63,046 bases of DNA from the NCBI GenBank assembly GCA_024741835.1, contig JAENRP010000200.1, positions 14,564 through 77,609 of the forward strand, read 5' to 3'. Positions 34,520 through 45,679 of this stretch are shown here, in pieces; positions within the stretch are counted from its first letter, which is position 1, and each line of letters begins with the position of its first letter. The DNA comes from Diplocarpon mali (taxonomy: Eukaryota > Ascomycota > Leotiomycetes > Helotiales > Drepanopezizaceae). Made by a program: the position numbers and the translations under genes. The notes beneath the pieces were generated by a model, which did not search any database, was not told where the DNA came from, and was given only the letters and a program-made list of their open reading frames with translations.

Positions 34520-37500
34520 AAAAAAGCTCGTTCTCAAGCGTCTAACTATAGGTTTATCATTACCTATTTTATTATAATCATCTATACTATTAGTATAGGC
34601 CTATATCTAATTAGGAAGCCTCGCAGGTGGGCCTAGGAGGTCTGGATTTTCCAAATGAAATTCGCAAAGCTTGAAAGGCGTATATATAAAATTAGAGGCT
34701 AGGTACTATTCTAAATCAATATCGCAGCTAACCTATAAGGCGTAGTATATAAGCGTACTAGCTTGCTTTTGTATAGTAAGCAGGCTCTCTACTTTGTATT
34801 CTTATTCTCTTATAATATTAATAGCAGGAGGGGGTTTATTTACTTAGCTATCTAAAGGGGTACTAGGGTCCCTTCGGAGGCGACTTAGGTAGAAGATATT
34901 ATATACCTTTATAAAGTTAAGTAGCTTCAGTCGGTATAAACCAAATACTTTCTCTATTATCTTAAACGGGCTGGCTCTAAGGAAGCTGAGCTTTTTAGAA
35001 GGCCTGTCTATAGGGTAGGGGCGTATATCTAGGTATACTTGATCGCCGACTTCGAAAGTAGCAAGGCGGCGAAAGGTATTAGTGGCGTTTCGCATACGTT
35101 CCTAGGCCTTAAGGATATGAGATTTAGCAAGGGTCTAAGCTTTATAATATCTTGCAGAGTACTTAAGGGCGTCTTATCGATTAAGCTTTTAAGAAGGGGA
35201 CTTCGAATTAGGTATATTAAGCTTCTAGTCCTAATTAGTACGCAAGGCGTACCTATGTACTACTTCAAATGGCGATAAGCTACCGAGGGAGTTATAAGGG
35301 AGAGTTAGCTAGGCGAAATCCATTATAAGCAAGAATTCGCTTTAATCATCTTAATAGTAACTAATAAAGGGGCGGAGGCGTTGCGTAAGGTACTGATTGT
35401 AATTCTCAGTTTGGCTATCGGTTTCCAGGTGGTAGGCCGAACTAAAGGTCAGTTTCGTACCTAAAATAGAGGTAAAAGCTTTCTAAAAGCTTAAGATAAA
35501 TTAAGGGCCTTGGTCCGAGGTGATTATTAAAGGGGGACTAAAGTAGCGATATATATAGTATATATAAAGTTAGGCTAACTGATGTGAATCGGTAGTCATT
35601 CGGCAGGGTATTAAGATTGCCTGCTTATTAAACTGATTAATAATTATAAGAATGTTATTATAGCTATACTTATCTTTATTAAAACTCATATAATCTATAG
35701 TTATATACTCCTAAGGTCGGCTTAGTACTAGGAGGGGTTGGAGTAGACTAGGTTTCTTATTATAGGAGACTTTGCTTTATCTATAGGTATGGCAGTTCTT
35801 ATAGTACTAGGATATGTATTAGCGTAGATTCGGCCAGTAGTATTATAAGGAGAGAAGCTGGTAGGTTTTGCGTACGCTTAAATGCGCGGTAGCAATTTGA
35901 TTATAAACCTCTTATATAAGTAGCGTATGGAGGTAGTCTATATTAGGTACTACTAGCTTACCTTAAAAGAGAAGCAAATCTCCTTTTATTATCTAAGGGT
36001 TAGTCTTAGTTAGGGCTATATTAGACCCATTCTAAAGGGCTGCTTAGCAATAGACTTAGTAAGGCCTGTGTTATCGATTAGCAGCTAGTACTTAGTTAAT
36101 AATACGGAAAGCAAGGGAGAAAGCCGAAACTTCTTTAATAGAGACTAGGTTCTTAGCTATAGTTTATTTGCAAAGCTATTTGAAGAGGATTTAGAGGTCG
36201 ATCTGATCCTAGCGCAATAACGTTATAAGGCGGTTGTTGCGTTTTATTATATTCTAATCCTCTAGCTTATTAATGCGGTAAGTTAGGGCGTTAGCGAGAG
36301 GGTTTTTAGAGCCAGGTCGGTAGGTAATTGTAAAGTTGTATTCGGAGAGAAGCTCGGCCTAGTAGGCCTATCGAGAACTAAGGTTTTTTATAATTATAAA
36401 GTACTTAAGTGCTTTATAGTCTATATATACTACAATTCGGTAGGGTGCTCTTGCGAGCTTGGCTTTAAAATGGCCAAATAATCGAATAATAGCTAGCATT
36501 TCCTTATTGTATATAGCGTAGTTTAGCTCGGCCGGTGCTATAGTCTTACTATAATAGGCAACTAGGAGCTATTCGGACCTATATTGCTATAATAATACAA
36601 AGGCGATTATACTATCGGAGGCATCGGTTTCCAATATATAAGGGAGGTCTTGCTTATAGTGCTAGAGGATTAGGGTATGCGTAAGAGCTTCTTATAGCTA
36701 TAGGAAGCTTTGCTTACATTTAGGGGTAAATCGGAAGGGAACGTTATTCTTAGTAAGATGCACTAAAGGGGCGGTAATAAGACTATAGTCTTGAATAAAA
36801 CAATAATAAAAGTTGTAAAAACTAAGGAATGATTGAATACCCTTTATAGTAGAGGGGTAGGTCCAATTCTCTATTACTACTACCTTATTAGGGTCGACTC
36901 AAACGCCTTTAGTAGTGATTATAAAGCCAAGGTACTTAGTCTTTATAATATTAAACTTATACTTCTTTAAGTTGGCCTATAGTCCTGCATCCGATAATTG
37001 CTAAAGAACCCGTTTTATATACGATTTGTAGTCGAGTCGATTAGTAGAGTAAATAAGGATATCGTTTAAGTAGGCTATATAAAAATCATTAAGGTAATCG
37101 AAAAGGATATCGTTCATATACCTTTAATAGGTCGTAGGGCCGTTAGTAAGGCCGAAGGGGAGCACCTTGCACTTATATACGCTGTATTAAGTTCTGAAAG
37201 TAGTAAGCTCTTTAGAGTCGGGGTCCATTCGGATCCGATGGAAAGCTTATTATATATTAAGCTTTATAAAAATCTAGGTGCCGGCTAATCGAGCTAAGGT
37301 CTTATCGATTAGTAGTAGGAGGTAGCGGTCTTTATAAGTAAGGTTATTAAGTATATAGTAGTTAATATAGAATTGTAAAGAGCTATTAGCCTTTTTCACA
37401 AATAGTACTAGCGCAGCATAAGAGGCAGAGGAGGCCTTAATAAATCCTTTATTAAGGTTATCAATAAGGTACGCCTTTACTATTTCCAGTTTAGGTATAG

Positions 37501-40200
37501 ACATCTTATATAAGGGGGAGTATTAGAGGGCCTTTTAAGCACCTTCGGCTATGAGTTCGATTTTATAATTATAAGGTCGATAGGGCGGCAGCGTATTAAA
37601 AGCAGCTTTTAAGAATATATATTAATACTCTTTATAAGCGGCTGGAATCGGTTTTTCGGTTAGTTTAAAGGAGGCAGTTAGAATAGCTACTAAAACCTCT
37701 CTATTATAGTATCGGTTTAAGAGAGAATCGGTTTTGCATTATTAGGTCTGACTTTCTTAATTGTTTTAAATCAATCAATTAATTTTATAAAATAAGGTAT
37801 TAAAGAGCTTTGCGCCTCGCTAATTCTTAGCTATTATACGAAAAGTATAAGCTGAAATTGCGTATATATTTATAGATAAAAGGGGAATTTTATACTTTGC
37901 TATCTACTTGCAAATGCGTTTTAAGGTCGAAATAGAAGAGGGAGCCGAGTTAGGCTCAATCGCATTAAGCTCTTGCTTTATAATTAATATATTGCAAGAG
38001 TGGTCCTTGGAAAAGGTATTGCCTTCGACTTAGGGTAGAGTTGGGGTAGAATCGGTAAAAGAGTATTTAATCGAAATAAGAGGTAATTTAAAAGGGAGGT
38101 AGGAAAGGGTTTCCTAGCATTGAGCTTTATACTCGGAAAGGGACTGTTCTAGTGCTATATTACATCGAGTTGCATTTCGCTAGTAATATCGATCTAAGTT
38201 TTATCATTTAATATTAGTGATTTCGATATTCCTTGCGAAAGAGACGGTAAGGGGGTAGGAATTAGGCTAGGTCAGCTTATAAGAAGTACAATTAATAGAA
38301 ACTTTATACTCCTTAAGCCAAGCTCTTCTTAAAATCACTCTATAGTTACTGAGGTTAGTAATAAGAAAGGGAGTAAAAGATTGAATTCGCTAGTCGATAT
38401 ATAGATTAAGTAGTATATAATAAGTGATAGTACTACCCTAAGAGCTATTATATCCCTTAACTAGGAAGGGTATAGGGAGTATATAAATCAAAGGTTTAAG
38501 GAAAGAAGATAAAGATTTAAGTAACGCTAAATCAATTAAAGCATACCTATTAGCGCTTATATTAATTAATGCTAATATCTTATAAGAAATACCATTCTTT
38601 AAAAGTAGGATCTGTTTTATTATCGAATTGCTATTAAGGAGGTATCTTAAATTAAGGTATCGTATATTATAAAGTGCGCTTAAGAAGGAGGCTTTACTTA
38701 AGCGGGGGCGTTTCTCCTAGGAGTCGGAGGGAGAAGGGGAGCGCTACTATTATCTTATTTAGCCTTAGGGTCCTTCTCTTTATCGCTACTCTATCCTTAG
38801 CCATTATTATACTTAAGCTCGTTAATATAAGAGCTATAATACTTAGGAGTAATAGAAGGGGATTTCGGCCGTTTATTAAACTGATTTTTTCGATTAGCTA
38901 AAGGGGGAGCGCTAGGGGTATCGGTCTAGCGTAGAGGAAACGAGGGGGTTCCAGACTTGGCGAAACCAGGGGCAAGGGTACTATACTAGGGTCGATTTAG
39001 ATACAATTCGGAAAGGTTTCTTAGCAAGGGATTTGATTTATTATTATCTCCTTATTAGGCATTTTTATTAGAATTAGCTTTAGCTTTAGTGCTTGATCTC
39101 TTTCTATATTATATCTAATTATATAGTATCCTTTTAGCGCGCTATCTAGCGTCTTTTTATTAAATAGCGGTAACCTACTTATCTAATATCCTAGTCTTAT
39201 GCTACTTCTATATAAGGGGGGTTCGGAGGCATTTCGGGATTTTCTCCTTAAGGGCACTATAAAGTCAACCGTTATTATCGATCTTTACTATAGTAGCTAG
39301 TTAAGAGAACTTAAGGTAGAATTCCTAAAAAGACTTATTGGCCTTTATATAAAGGGTAGTAAACTCAATCTCGGCTTCTTTACATTCCGCCGGGTTAGTT
39401 AAGAACTTAGCAAGTTAACTTACTAAGGTTTCGGTAGTAATTCGGGCGTCCTTATTAAGTACCTAAGGGGTCAGCCAGTCCTTAGCTATACCCTTAGTTT
39501 GATTTAAAATATAGTTGAGCCAGGCCTGTTCCTTATAGAAGTAGGGGTAGTAAAGCTTTAAATTATTAAGTACGCAGGCCTCTTAGTATTTAGTATAGTA
39601 ATTATAGCCATTGGACAGTTTCTAGGTGAGGTTTAGTACATTATAAATATAAGGGAGGTTTAGCTGCTAAGCTAAAGGCGAACTAGTAGTATATCGGTCG
39701 GAAGAAGTAGAAGAAGGATCGTCTTAATTATTGCGTCGCTTACTGCGCGTAGTAAAGGAAATAGAAGGAGGTAAGTCGAAGTCTATAAAGCATTAAGGAC
39801 GTATAGGTAAACTAGAGGTATTTTAAAGTTCAAGTGCAAGTATTTTCTCAATTGATCTTAAGATACCTTTAAAGGCGCTTTAAAGGTTATCTAGATCTCT
39901 TTCTCAATCGATCAATTATTAGTATATAGAATTTAGCTTATAATTATGCCTATTATATTCTTTCGATACAAATGTAAGTCGTACTTATAAGGAATCTAGT
40001 TTAGCTTATAATATAGTAACTTTAAGGCTATTATCGTCGGCCGGTAGGGAGTTAGTAGGAAAGGTACTAGGGGTGATACTGGCACCTCCTTAGGGAAGAG
40101 AGCAAAGGGTCTTTGAAAACCGAGTAATAGAGGGAACCATTCTTCAAGCTTATAGCAAGAGCTTAGTATAGGTCTTCTAGTATATTATTATACTTATTAG
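34520..40200 (-). pseudogene. G1 gag-pol with integrase C-terminal chromodomain
   Basis: Gag remnants occupy roughly 40.2-38.9 kb. A protease-like stretch lies near 38.6-38.3 kb. Reverse transcriptase begins about 37,504 (KAYLIDNLNKGFIKASSASY, then FVKKANSSLQFYINYYILNN) and carries YLNDILIYS near 37,060, the YIDD box with Asp mutated to Asn. RNase H follows (YILETDASDSII, NKEMLAIIRLFGHFKAK). Integrase continues to its GPY/F-like end: FEVGDQVYLDIRPYPIDRPS, then PFKIIEKVFGLYRLKL and VYNIFYLSRLRRDPS. After this, REYKVESLLTIQKQ with IDLEWYPASNF-like sequence (W read through a stop) looks like a chromodomain, as in chromoviruses that target H3K9-methylated chromatin. In-frame TAG/TAA codons are frequent. 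Confidence 0.85.
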
Positions 40201-40278
40201 GGTTTCGGTCGACTATAGGGAATAATATAAATAGATATTATAACGCTATCTCTAGTGAAGCGAAAGAGTTATTAATAA

Positions 40279-40570
40279 TATAATAACTAAGAGTATAACC
40301 TCTACTTAGCACCGATATATATATGAATTATATAGCAATGCTAATAGAACGTTTTAGTAATAACTTAGAATCAATAACTACTAAGCCTTAAAGGAGTGGA
40401 AGGGCATAGAATATATATATAAAGAAAAGAGGGTCGCCCGCTTAGGGGGAGCCGAACCGGATGCCAACTAGGGGTAACCTAGTTCGTAGCCTATACTAAG
40501 ATTGCGCCAAGCCATAGCCAAACCGGGTACGAACCGGGGTACAACCTACATATAGTGACAATCCGTCACA
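40279..40570 (-). repeat. 5' LTR of G1
   Basis: A 292-bp partner of 34213-34504. The left end on the plus strand is mutated to TATAATAACTAAGAG, showing G-to-A and C-to-T change relative to the other copy. The right end keeps CCGTCACA. Confidence 0.9.
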
Positions 40571-42607
40571 CCTTCGGCTTATTAGCTTACTATATAGTAA
40601 GACTTTTAAGCGGCTCTTTCTTCTTCTAAGTACTTGCTACTATAGCAGTCCTTTTTCTAATATATAATATATCTTATATAGCCTAGTTTTAATTAAAAGG
40701 TTATTCCTCTTTTATTACCTTAAGTAAACTTTATCTTTCTATTTGAAAAGTATACTATAGATTACCTTTGCTCTTTAGTTAAATAATATTAAGGTCTATT
40801 AATAGCCGAACTAGGGTATTAAGGTTTAAATAGTCCATCTTAGGCAACTACTTTTACGCAAGCCTATAAGCTATCTAATAGAGCTAAGAACGTCACTAAT
40901 AGCTTAAAAAGTGCTATTTAAAATAGCCGATTCTTAGAAAAACCTTATATAAGTCTATCTTTAATAGATCAATTGTTCCTTATACTAGCATATAGGCCTA
41001 ATTATAGGTTTTATAGCTCTTTAGTATAGTTCTTAAGTTAGGTTAGGATCGGTTTCCCCTTTTAATAGTCCTCTTATTAGAATAGGTTAAATATCAGTCG
41101 AAACCACCTCTTTAGGAATCTACTACTTCTTTCTTTAGTTTTATAATTAGCTTAAATGGCCTCTATTAGGTTAGCAAACTTAAAGTTCTTATTTTATAAG
41201 TATTAATAGTAGTAGGTTGAGGCTAAGTCTTATAGTATAAAAGGAAATGCTCTATACTATATACTTTAGTCTATAAAGGCTCTTTAGTATAAATTGGCAA
41301 ATATATAAAGCTTTTTATTAAAGTGATCTTTCCTATTAAAGTATTAAGTTTCCTTAGTATATATCTTACTTAAATTTATAAGAGTTTTAGCCTAATTTAA
41401 AGTCAAAGGTCTTATAATATACTAAGATAGTTAAGCATTACTTTAATTTAGGTCTAAAAGTGCTCTTAAACCCTTTCCTATAGCAAAGGGTAGTAATAAT
41501 CTATCTCTTAATTAGATTAGCGGTATTAGTATTAGATTTAGGATCTTTAGGTATTATATAACTAAGGTTTATTTTAATTAAAGTTAATAAGTTATTCTTT
41601 TAAGATTATATTATTCGATTATTTATCTTAAAGTATTTACTTTATATAAGTTATCTTATAAAGTATTATTATTATATTTAAGGTATCTTTATTAAAGTAA
41701 GTCTTAGTATAGTATTTCCTATTTAGTTATAGTAACCTTTTAAGTAAGTAGCTTACTTATTTATATAGATTTGGCAAATTCTAAAGTAGACTTTATTCTA
41801 TATCTTAAAGATTATATTATAACTAAGTTTAATACTTCTTAAGTTTATAATTCTAGCTAATCTTCTAGCTATTTATTCCCTTTTTAATATACTATATTAA
41901 AAAGTGCCTAATTGATTAAAATGCCTTTCTTATATTAAATATATACTTTATAATATTAAAGGTCGTCCTTTAAGTATTATCGAATATCCTTATTTAGCGA
42001 TTTAAAATTGCTAATTATCTATTTTTAAAACTCCTTTTAAAAGTCCTTAGCAAAGTATAACCCTCTCCTTTTACTATCTTATAGTATCTTTCGAAAGTTC
42101 TTTATATATAGGTCTTTTAATCTAAGGGCCTTTTTACTAAGTTGATCCTCTTAAGGTCTTATATCCCTTTTAAAGTCCTTTAATATCTAAGGTTACCTTA
42201 GATTAAGTGGTATTAATAGTCCTCTTTTAGTTATTTCTTAATATTATTTAAATATTACTTTATACTTTAATAGGATCTAAAAGAAGTCTAATATAATTGT
42301 ATTTTATATATTATTATACTATTATCTAATTATAGTTAAGATACTGATTATACTCCGGTTTTGCCTTAATTATAATATATAATAGAATATAAGTAGAAGA
42401 GGATAGTATCTACCTTTAAAGTAATAACTCTAGCTCGATTCGCATACCTTTTGCCTTTTCCCCTTTAATAGTAATTAATATTACTTTATATATTTAAGTT
42501 AGTATTTAAGGTAAGCTAAAAATACAATTAAGTACTCCTTAAATTAAAAAAGAATTCTTTAGTTTAATAACCTTACTATTTATAATAAAGGTGCTACTAC
42601 TAATTAG
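40571..42607 (-). pseudogene. A1 gag region and leader
   Basis: This part of A1 lies between G1 and the A1 5' LTR. It is the reverse complement of the A2 gag region at 42913-44840, nearly base for base apart from transitions, so the two form a long inverted repeat. Minus-strand frames match the gag described for A2. The primer-binding site is at 42599-42590. Confidence 0.75.
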
Positions 42608-42906
42608 TATAGGTTTTATACTAGTAATCGATATTTATATAAATATAAATAAGTACTTATTATTAAAAAGAATTTATTATAATATCTGTCTATTTCTATA
42701 TAACTAAGATAGTACCTTTATACCTATAAATGTCCTCTCTCTTATAGTCCTTCTTAGTTATATATAGATATCCTTCCGAAGTCCTCCGGCTAAATAGCCG
42801 TTTGAAATATATACGAAACCCCTTATATCGCATATAGTACAGCTATATAGGATAACCCTAGGAACGAGGGCAGCTTGCCTCTTGCATAGGAATCTGCGTA
42901 CCAATA
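42608..42906 (-). repeat. 5' LTR of A1
   Basis: A 299-bp reverse-oriented LTR beginning (on the minus strand) TATTGGTACGCAGATTCC at 42906 and ending TATA at 42608. It abuts the ACTAA target duplication at 42907-42911. It sits at the centre of the large A1/A2 palindrome. Confidence 0.88.
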
Positions 42907-45196
42907 ACTAACTTAAACGTATAAAGTAATATTAGTTACTATTAGAGAGGAAAAGGTAAAAAGTATGCGAATCTAGCTAGAGTTATTACTTTAAAGGTAG
43001 ATACTATCCTCTTCTACCTACGTTCTATTATATATTATAATTAAGGTAAAACCGGAGTATAATTAGTATCCTAATTATAATTAGATAATAGTATAATAAT
43101 ATATAAAATACAATTATATTAGACTTCTTTTAAATCCTATTAAAGTATAAAGCAATATTTAAATAATATTAAGAAATAACTAAAAGAGGACTATTAATAC
43201 CACTTAATCTAAGGTAACCTTAGATACTAAAGGACTTTAAAAGGGATATAAGACCTTAAGAGGATCAACTTAGTAAAAAGGCCCTTAGATTAAAAGACCT
43301 ATATATAAAAAACTTTCGAAAGATACTATAAGATAGTAAAAGGAGAGGGTTATACTTTGCTAAGGACTTTTAAAAGGAGTTTTAAAAATAGATAATTAGC
43401 GATTTTAAATCGCTAAATAAGGATATTCGATAATGCTTAAAGGATGACCTTTAATATTATAAAGTATATATTTAATATAAGAAGGGCGTTTCAATTAGCT
43501 AAGCACTTTTTAATATAGTATATTAAAAAGGAAATAAATAGCTAAAAGATCAATTAGAATTATAAACTTAAGAAGTATTAAACTTAGTTATAGTATAATC
43601 TTTAAGATATAGAATAAGGTCTACTTTAGAATTTGTCGAAATTATATAAATAAGCAAGCCACTCGCTTAAAGGGTTGCTATAGCTAAATAGGAGATAATA
43701 TACTAAGACTCGCTTTAGTAAGGATACCTTAGATATAATAATAATACTTTATAAGATAACTTATATAAAGTAGATACTTTAAGATAAATAATTAAATAAT
43801 ATAACCTTAAAAGAATACTATATTAACCTTAATTAAGAAGAACCCTAGTTATATAATACTTTAAGATCCCGAATCCGATACTAATACTATTAATCTAATT
43901 AAGAGATAGATTATTATTACCCTTTGCTATAAGGAGGGGTTTAAAGGTACTTTTAAACCTAAATTAAGGTAATGTTTAACTATCTTAGTATATTATAGAA
44001 CCTTTGACTTTAAATTAGGCTAAAACCCTTATAAATCTAAGTAAGATATATATTAAGGAAACTTAATACTCAAGTAGTAGAGATTACCTTAATAAGAAGC
44101 TTTATATATTTATAAATTTATATTAAAGAGCCTTTATTAATTAAAATATATAGTATAGAGCTTTTCTATCTATATTATAAGACTCGGCCTTAATATACTA
44201 CTATTAGTACTTATAAAATAAGAACTTTAATTTCGCTAAGCTAGTAAAGGCTATTTAGATTAATTATAAGATTAAAGAGAGGAATAGTAGATTCTTAAAA
44301 AGGTGGTTTCGACTAATATTTGACCTATTCTAATAAGAGGACTATTAAAGGAGGAAACCAATCCTAACCTAACTTAAGAACTATATTAAAAAGCTATAAA
44401 ACTTACAATTAGGCCTATATACTAATATAAGAAATAATCGATCGATTAAAGATAGACTTATATAAGGTATTTCTAAGAATTAGCTATTTTAAATAGTACT
44501 TTTTAAGCTATTAGTGATATTCCTAGCTTTATTAGATAGTTTATAAGCTTATATAAGAGTAATTGCCTAAGATGGACTATCTAAACCTTAGTACTATAGT
44601 TTAGCTACTAATAGACTTTAATATTATTTAGCTAAGGAGTAAAGGCAATCTATAGCATACTTTTCGAATAAAAAGATAAAGTTTACCTAAGGTAATAAGA
44701 GAGGAATAATCTTTTAATTAAAACCAGGCTATATAAGGTATATTATATATTAGAAAAAGGATTGCTATAATAGTAAGCACTTAAAAGAAGAAAGAGCCGC
44801 TTAAAAGTCTTATTATATAGTAAGCTAATAAGCTAAAGGCTATAAGCTAATAGATAAAATATATAAGGTATACTTAGCTTAAGAGGATAATAGATTATAT
44901 TTAAAAGGTAATAGAATTAATAAGGATAAATAGGAAACGTCTTTAAAAGAGGAGGATTAAGCAAATAGCAACCTTAAAGATAGTAATATCAACTTTACTA
45001 TAGTATTCCTAGCTTCTAATTAGGAATATAACTTAAGAACTATACTTAACTAGCTCGAAAAGCAGAAGGCTAAATACCTTTTAATAATAAGGGTTAATAA
45101 ACCGATATAAACGGACCCTAAGGTGTTTATAACCTAATAGACAGATCAATTCTTTTAAGGATTCTTAATTAATATCAGTGCTTTAAATAAAAATAT
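42907..45196 (+). pseudogene. A2 resumes: gag region
   Basis: A2 continues after the duplicated ACTAA. At about 44,240-45,190 the plus strand reads as a degraded copia gag: RNSRFLKRWFRLIFDLF, then LQLGLYTNIRNNRSIKDRLI, a linker with FSNKKIKFT, a Cys-poor remnant of a zinc knuckle (KKDCYNSKHLKEERAA), and NINFTIVFLASN. The same order occurs in A1 on the other strand. The frame stops at 45196 where G2 is inserted and resumes at 60921. Confidence 0.75.
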
Positions 45197-45443
45197 TATA
45201 AAACTTGGGGAGGAGACAACACAAGAATAGGCCTAAGGGAAGACCTAAAAACAAGAGGAGGAAGCACTACAAGCGGGCTCTCTTAGATAAGATATTAGGG
45301 ACAAGTCCTAAGTATAGGGTATATTTAGTACTATAGCGATACGCGCTATCTCTATATATAGAAGATGGCCCTTTTATCCTCCCTCTGTCTTACGCCAATC
45401 ATATGATATATATTATAAGACCTATTTATCTTAGGTCTTTATA
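45197..45443 (-). repeat. 3' LTR of G2
   Basis: Plus-strand start TATAAAACTTGGGGAGGAGAC, end GGTCTTTATA. It is about 247 bp and pairs with 60674-60920; differences are mainly C/T and G/A transitions. Confidence 0.85.
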
Positions 45444-45611
45444 TATATCCTAAATAATAAAAGTAGTAGCCCCTACTACTTATTAGTAAAGAATATAAAA
45501 CAATATAGGTTAAGGCAATAGCATATCAATCACTAGCAAACCCTAAGTGCGAGAAAACTAATATATTAAAAGGCTTAAACTAGGGCTATATTATTATTAA
45601 AGGTAAAAAGA

Positions 45612-45652
45612 NNNNNNNNNNNNNNNNNNNNNNNNNNNNNNNNNNNNNNNNN
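45612..45652. other. Assembly gap (41 N)
   Basis: A run of N bases inside the 3' part of G2, directly next to one copy of the dispersed palindromic motif (45653-45679). Confidence 0.99.
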
Positions 45653-45679
45653 CACTTATAGGCCAGGCCCAAGAGTTAG

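Larger units (their letters stand above)
34213..40570 (-). mobile_element. Ty3/gypsy chromovirus G1, full length, RIP-degraded
   Basis: A 6,358-bp element with two 292-bp LTRs (34213-34504 and 40279-40570) whose ends are TGTGACG/CGTCACA. A 5-bp target duplication, CCTTC, flanks it (34208-34212 and 40571-40575). The minus-strand order is gag, protease, reverse transcriptase, RNase H, integrase, chromodomain. It interrupts A1. LTR differences are almost all C/T or G/A transitions. Confidence 0.9.
28336..42906 (-). mobile_element. Ty1/copia element A1, inserted in A2 in reverse orientation
   Basis: It is bounded by 299-bp LTRs (28336-28634 and 42608-42906) and by a perfect 5-bp target-site duplication, ACTAA (28331-28335 and 42907-42911). 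Read on the minus strand the order is LTR, primer-binding site, gag, integrase, reverse transcriptase, RNase H, LTR, which is the Ty1/copia order. It is interrupted by the gypsy element G1 (34213-40570). It also has about 1.9 kb of extra or unresolved sequence between RNase H and the 3' LTR. All coding parts carry many stops from C-to-T/G-to-A change. Confidence 0.85.

Noticed and set aside
42498..42906. A 409-bp LTR for the A family (similarity among copies extends beyond 299 bp)
   Set aside because: The extra ~110 bp contains the primer-binding site, and A1's 3' LTR stops at 299 bp exactly at the ACTAA duplication, so the extra sequence is shared internal leader rather than LTR.
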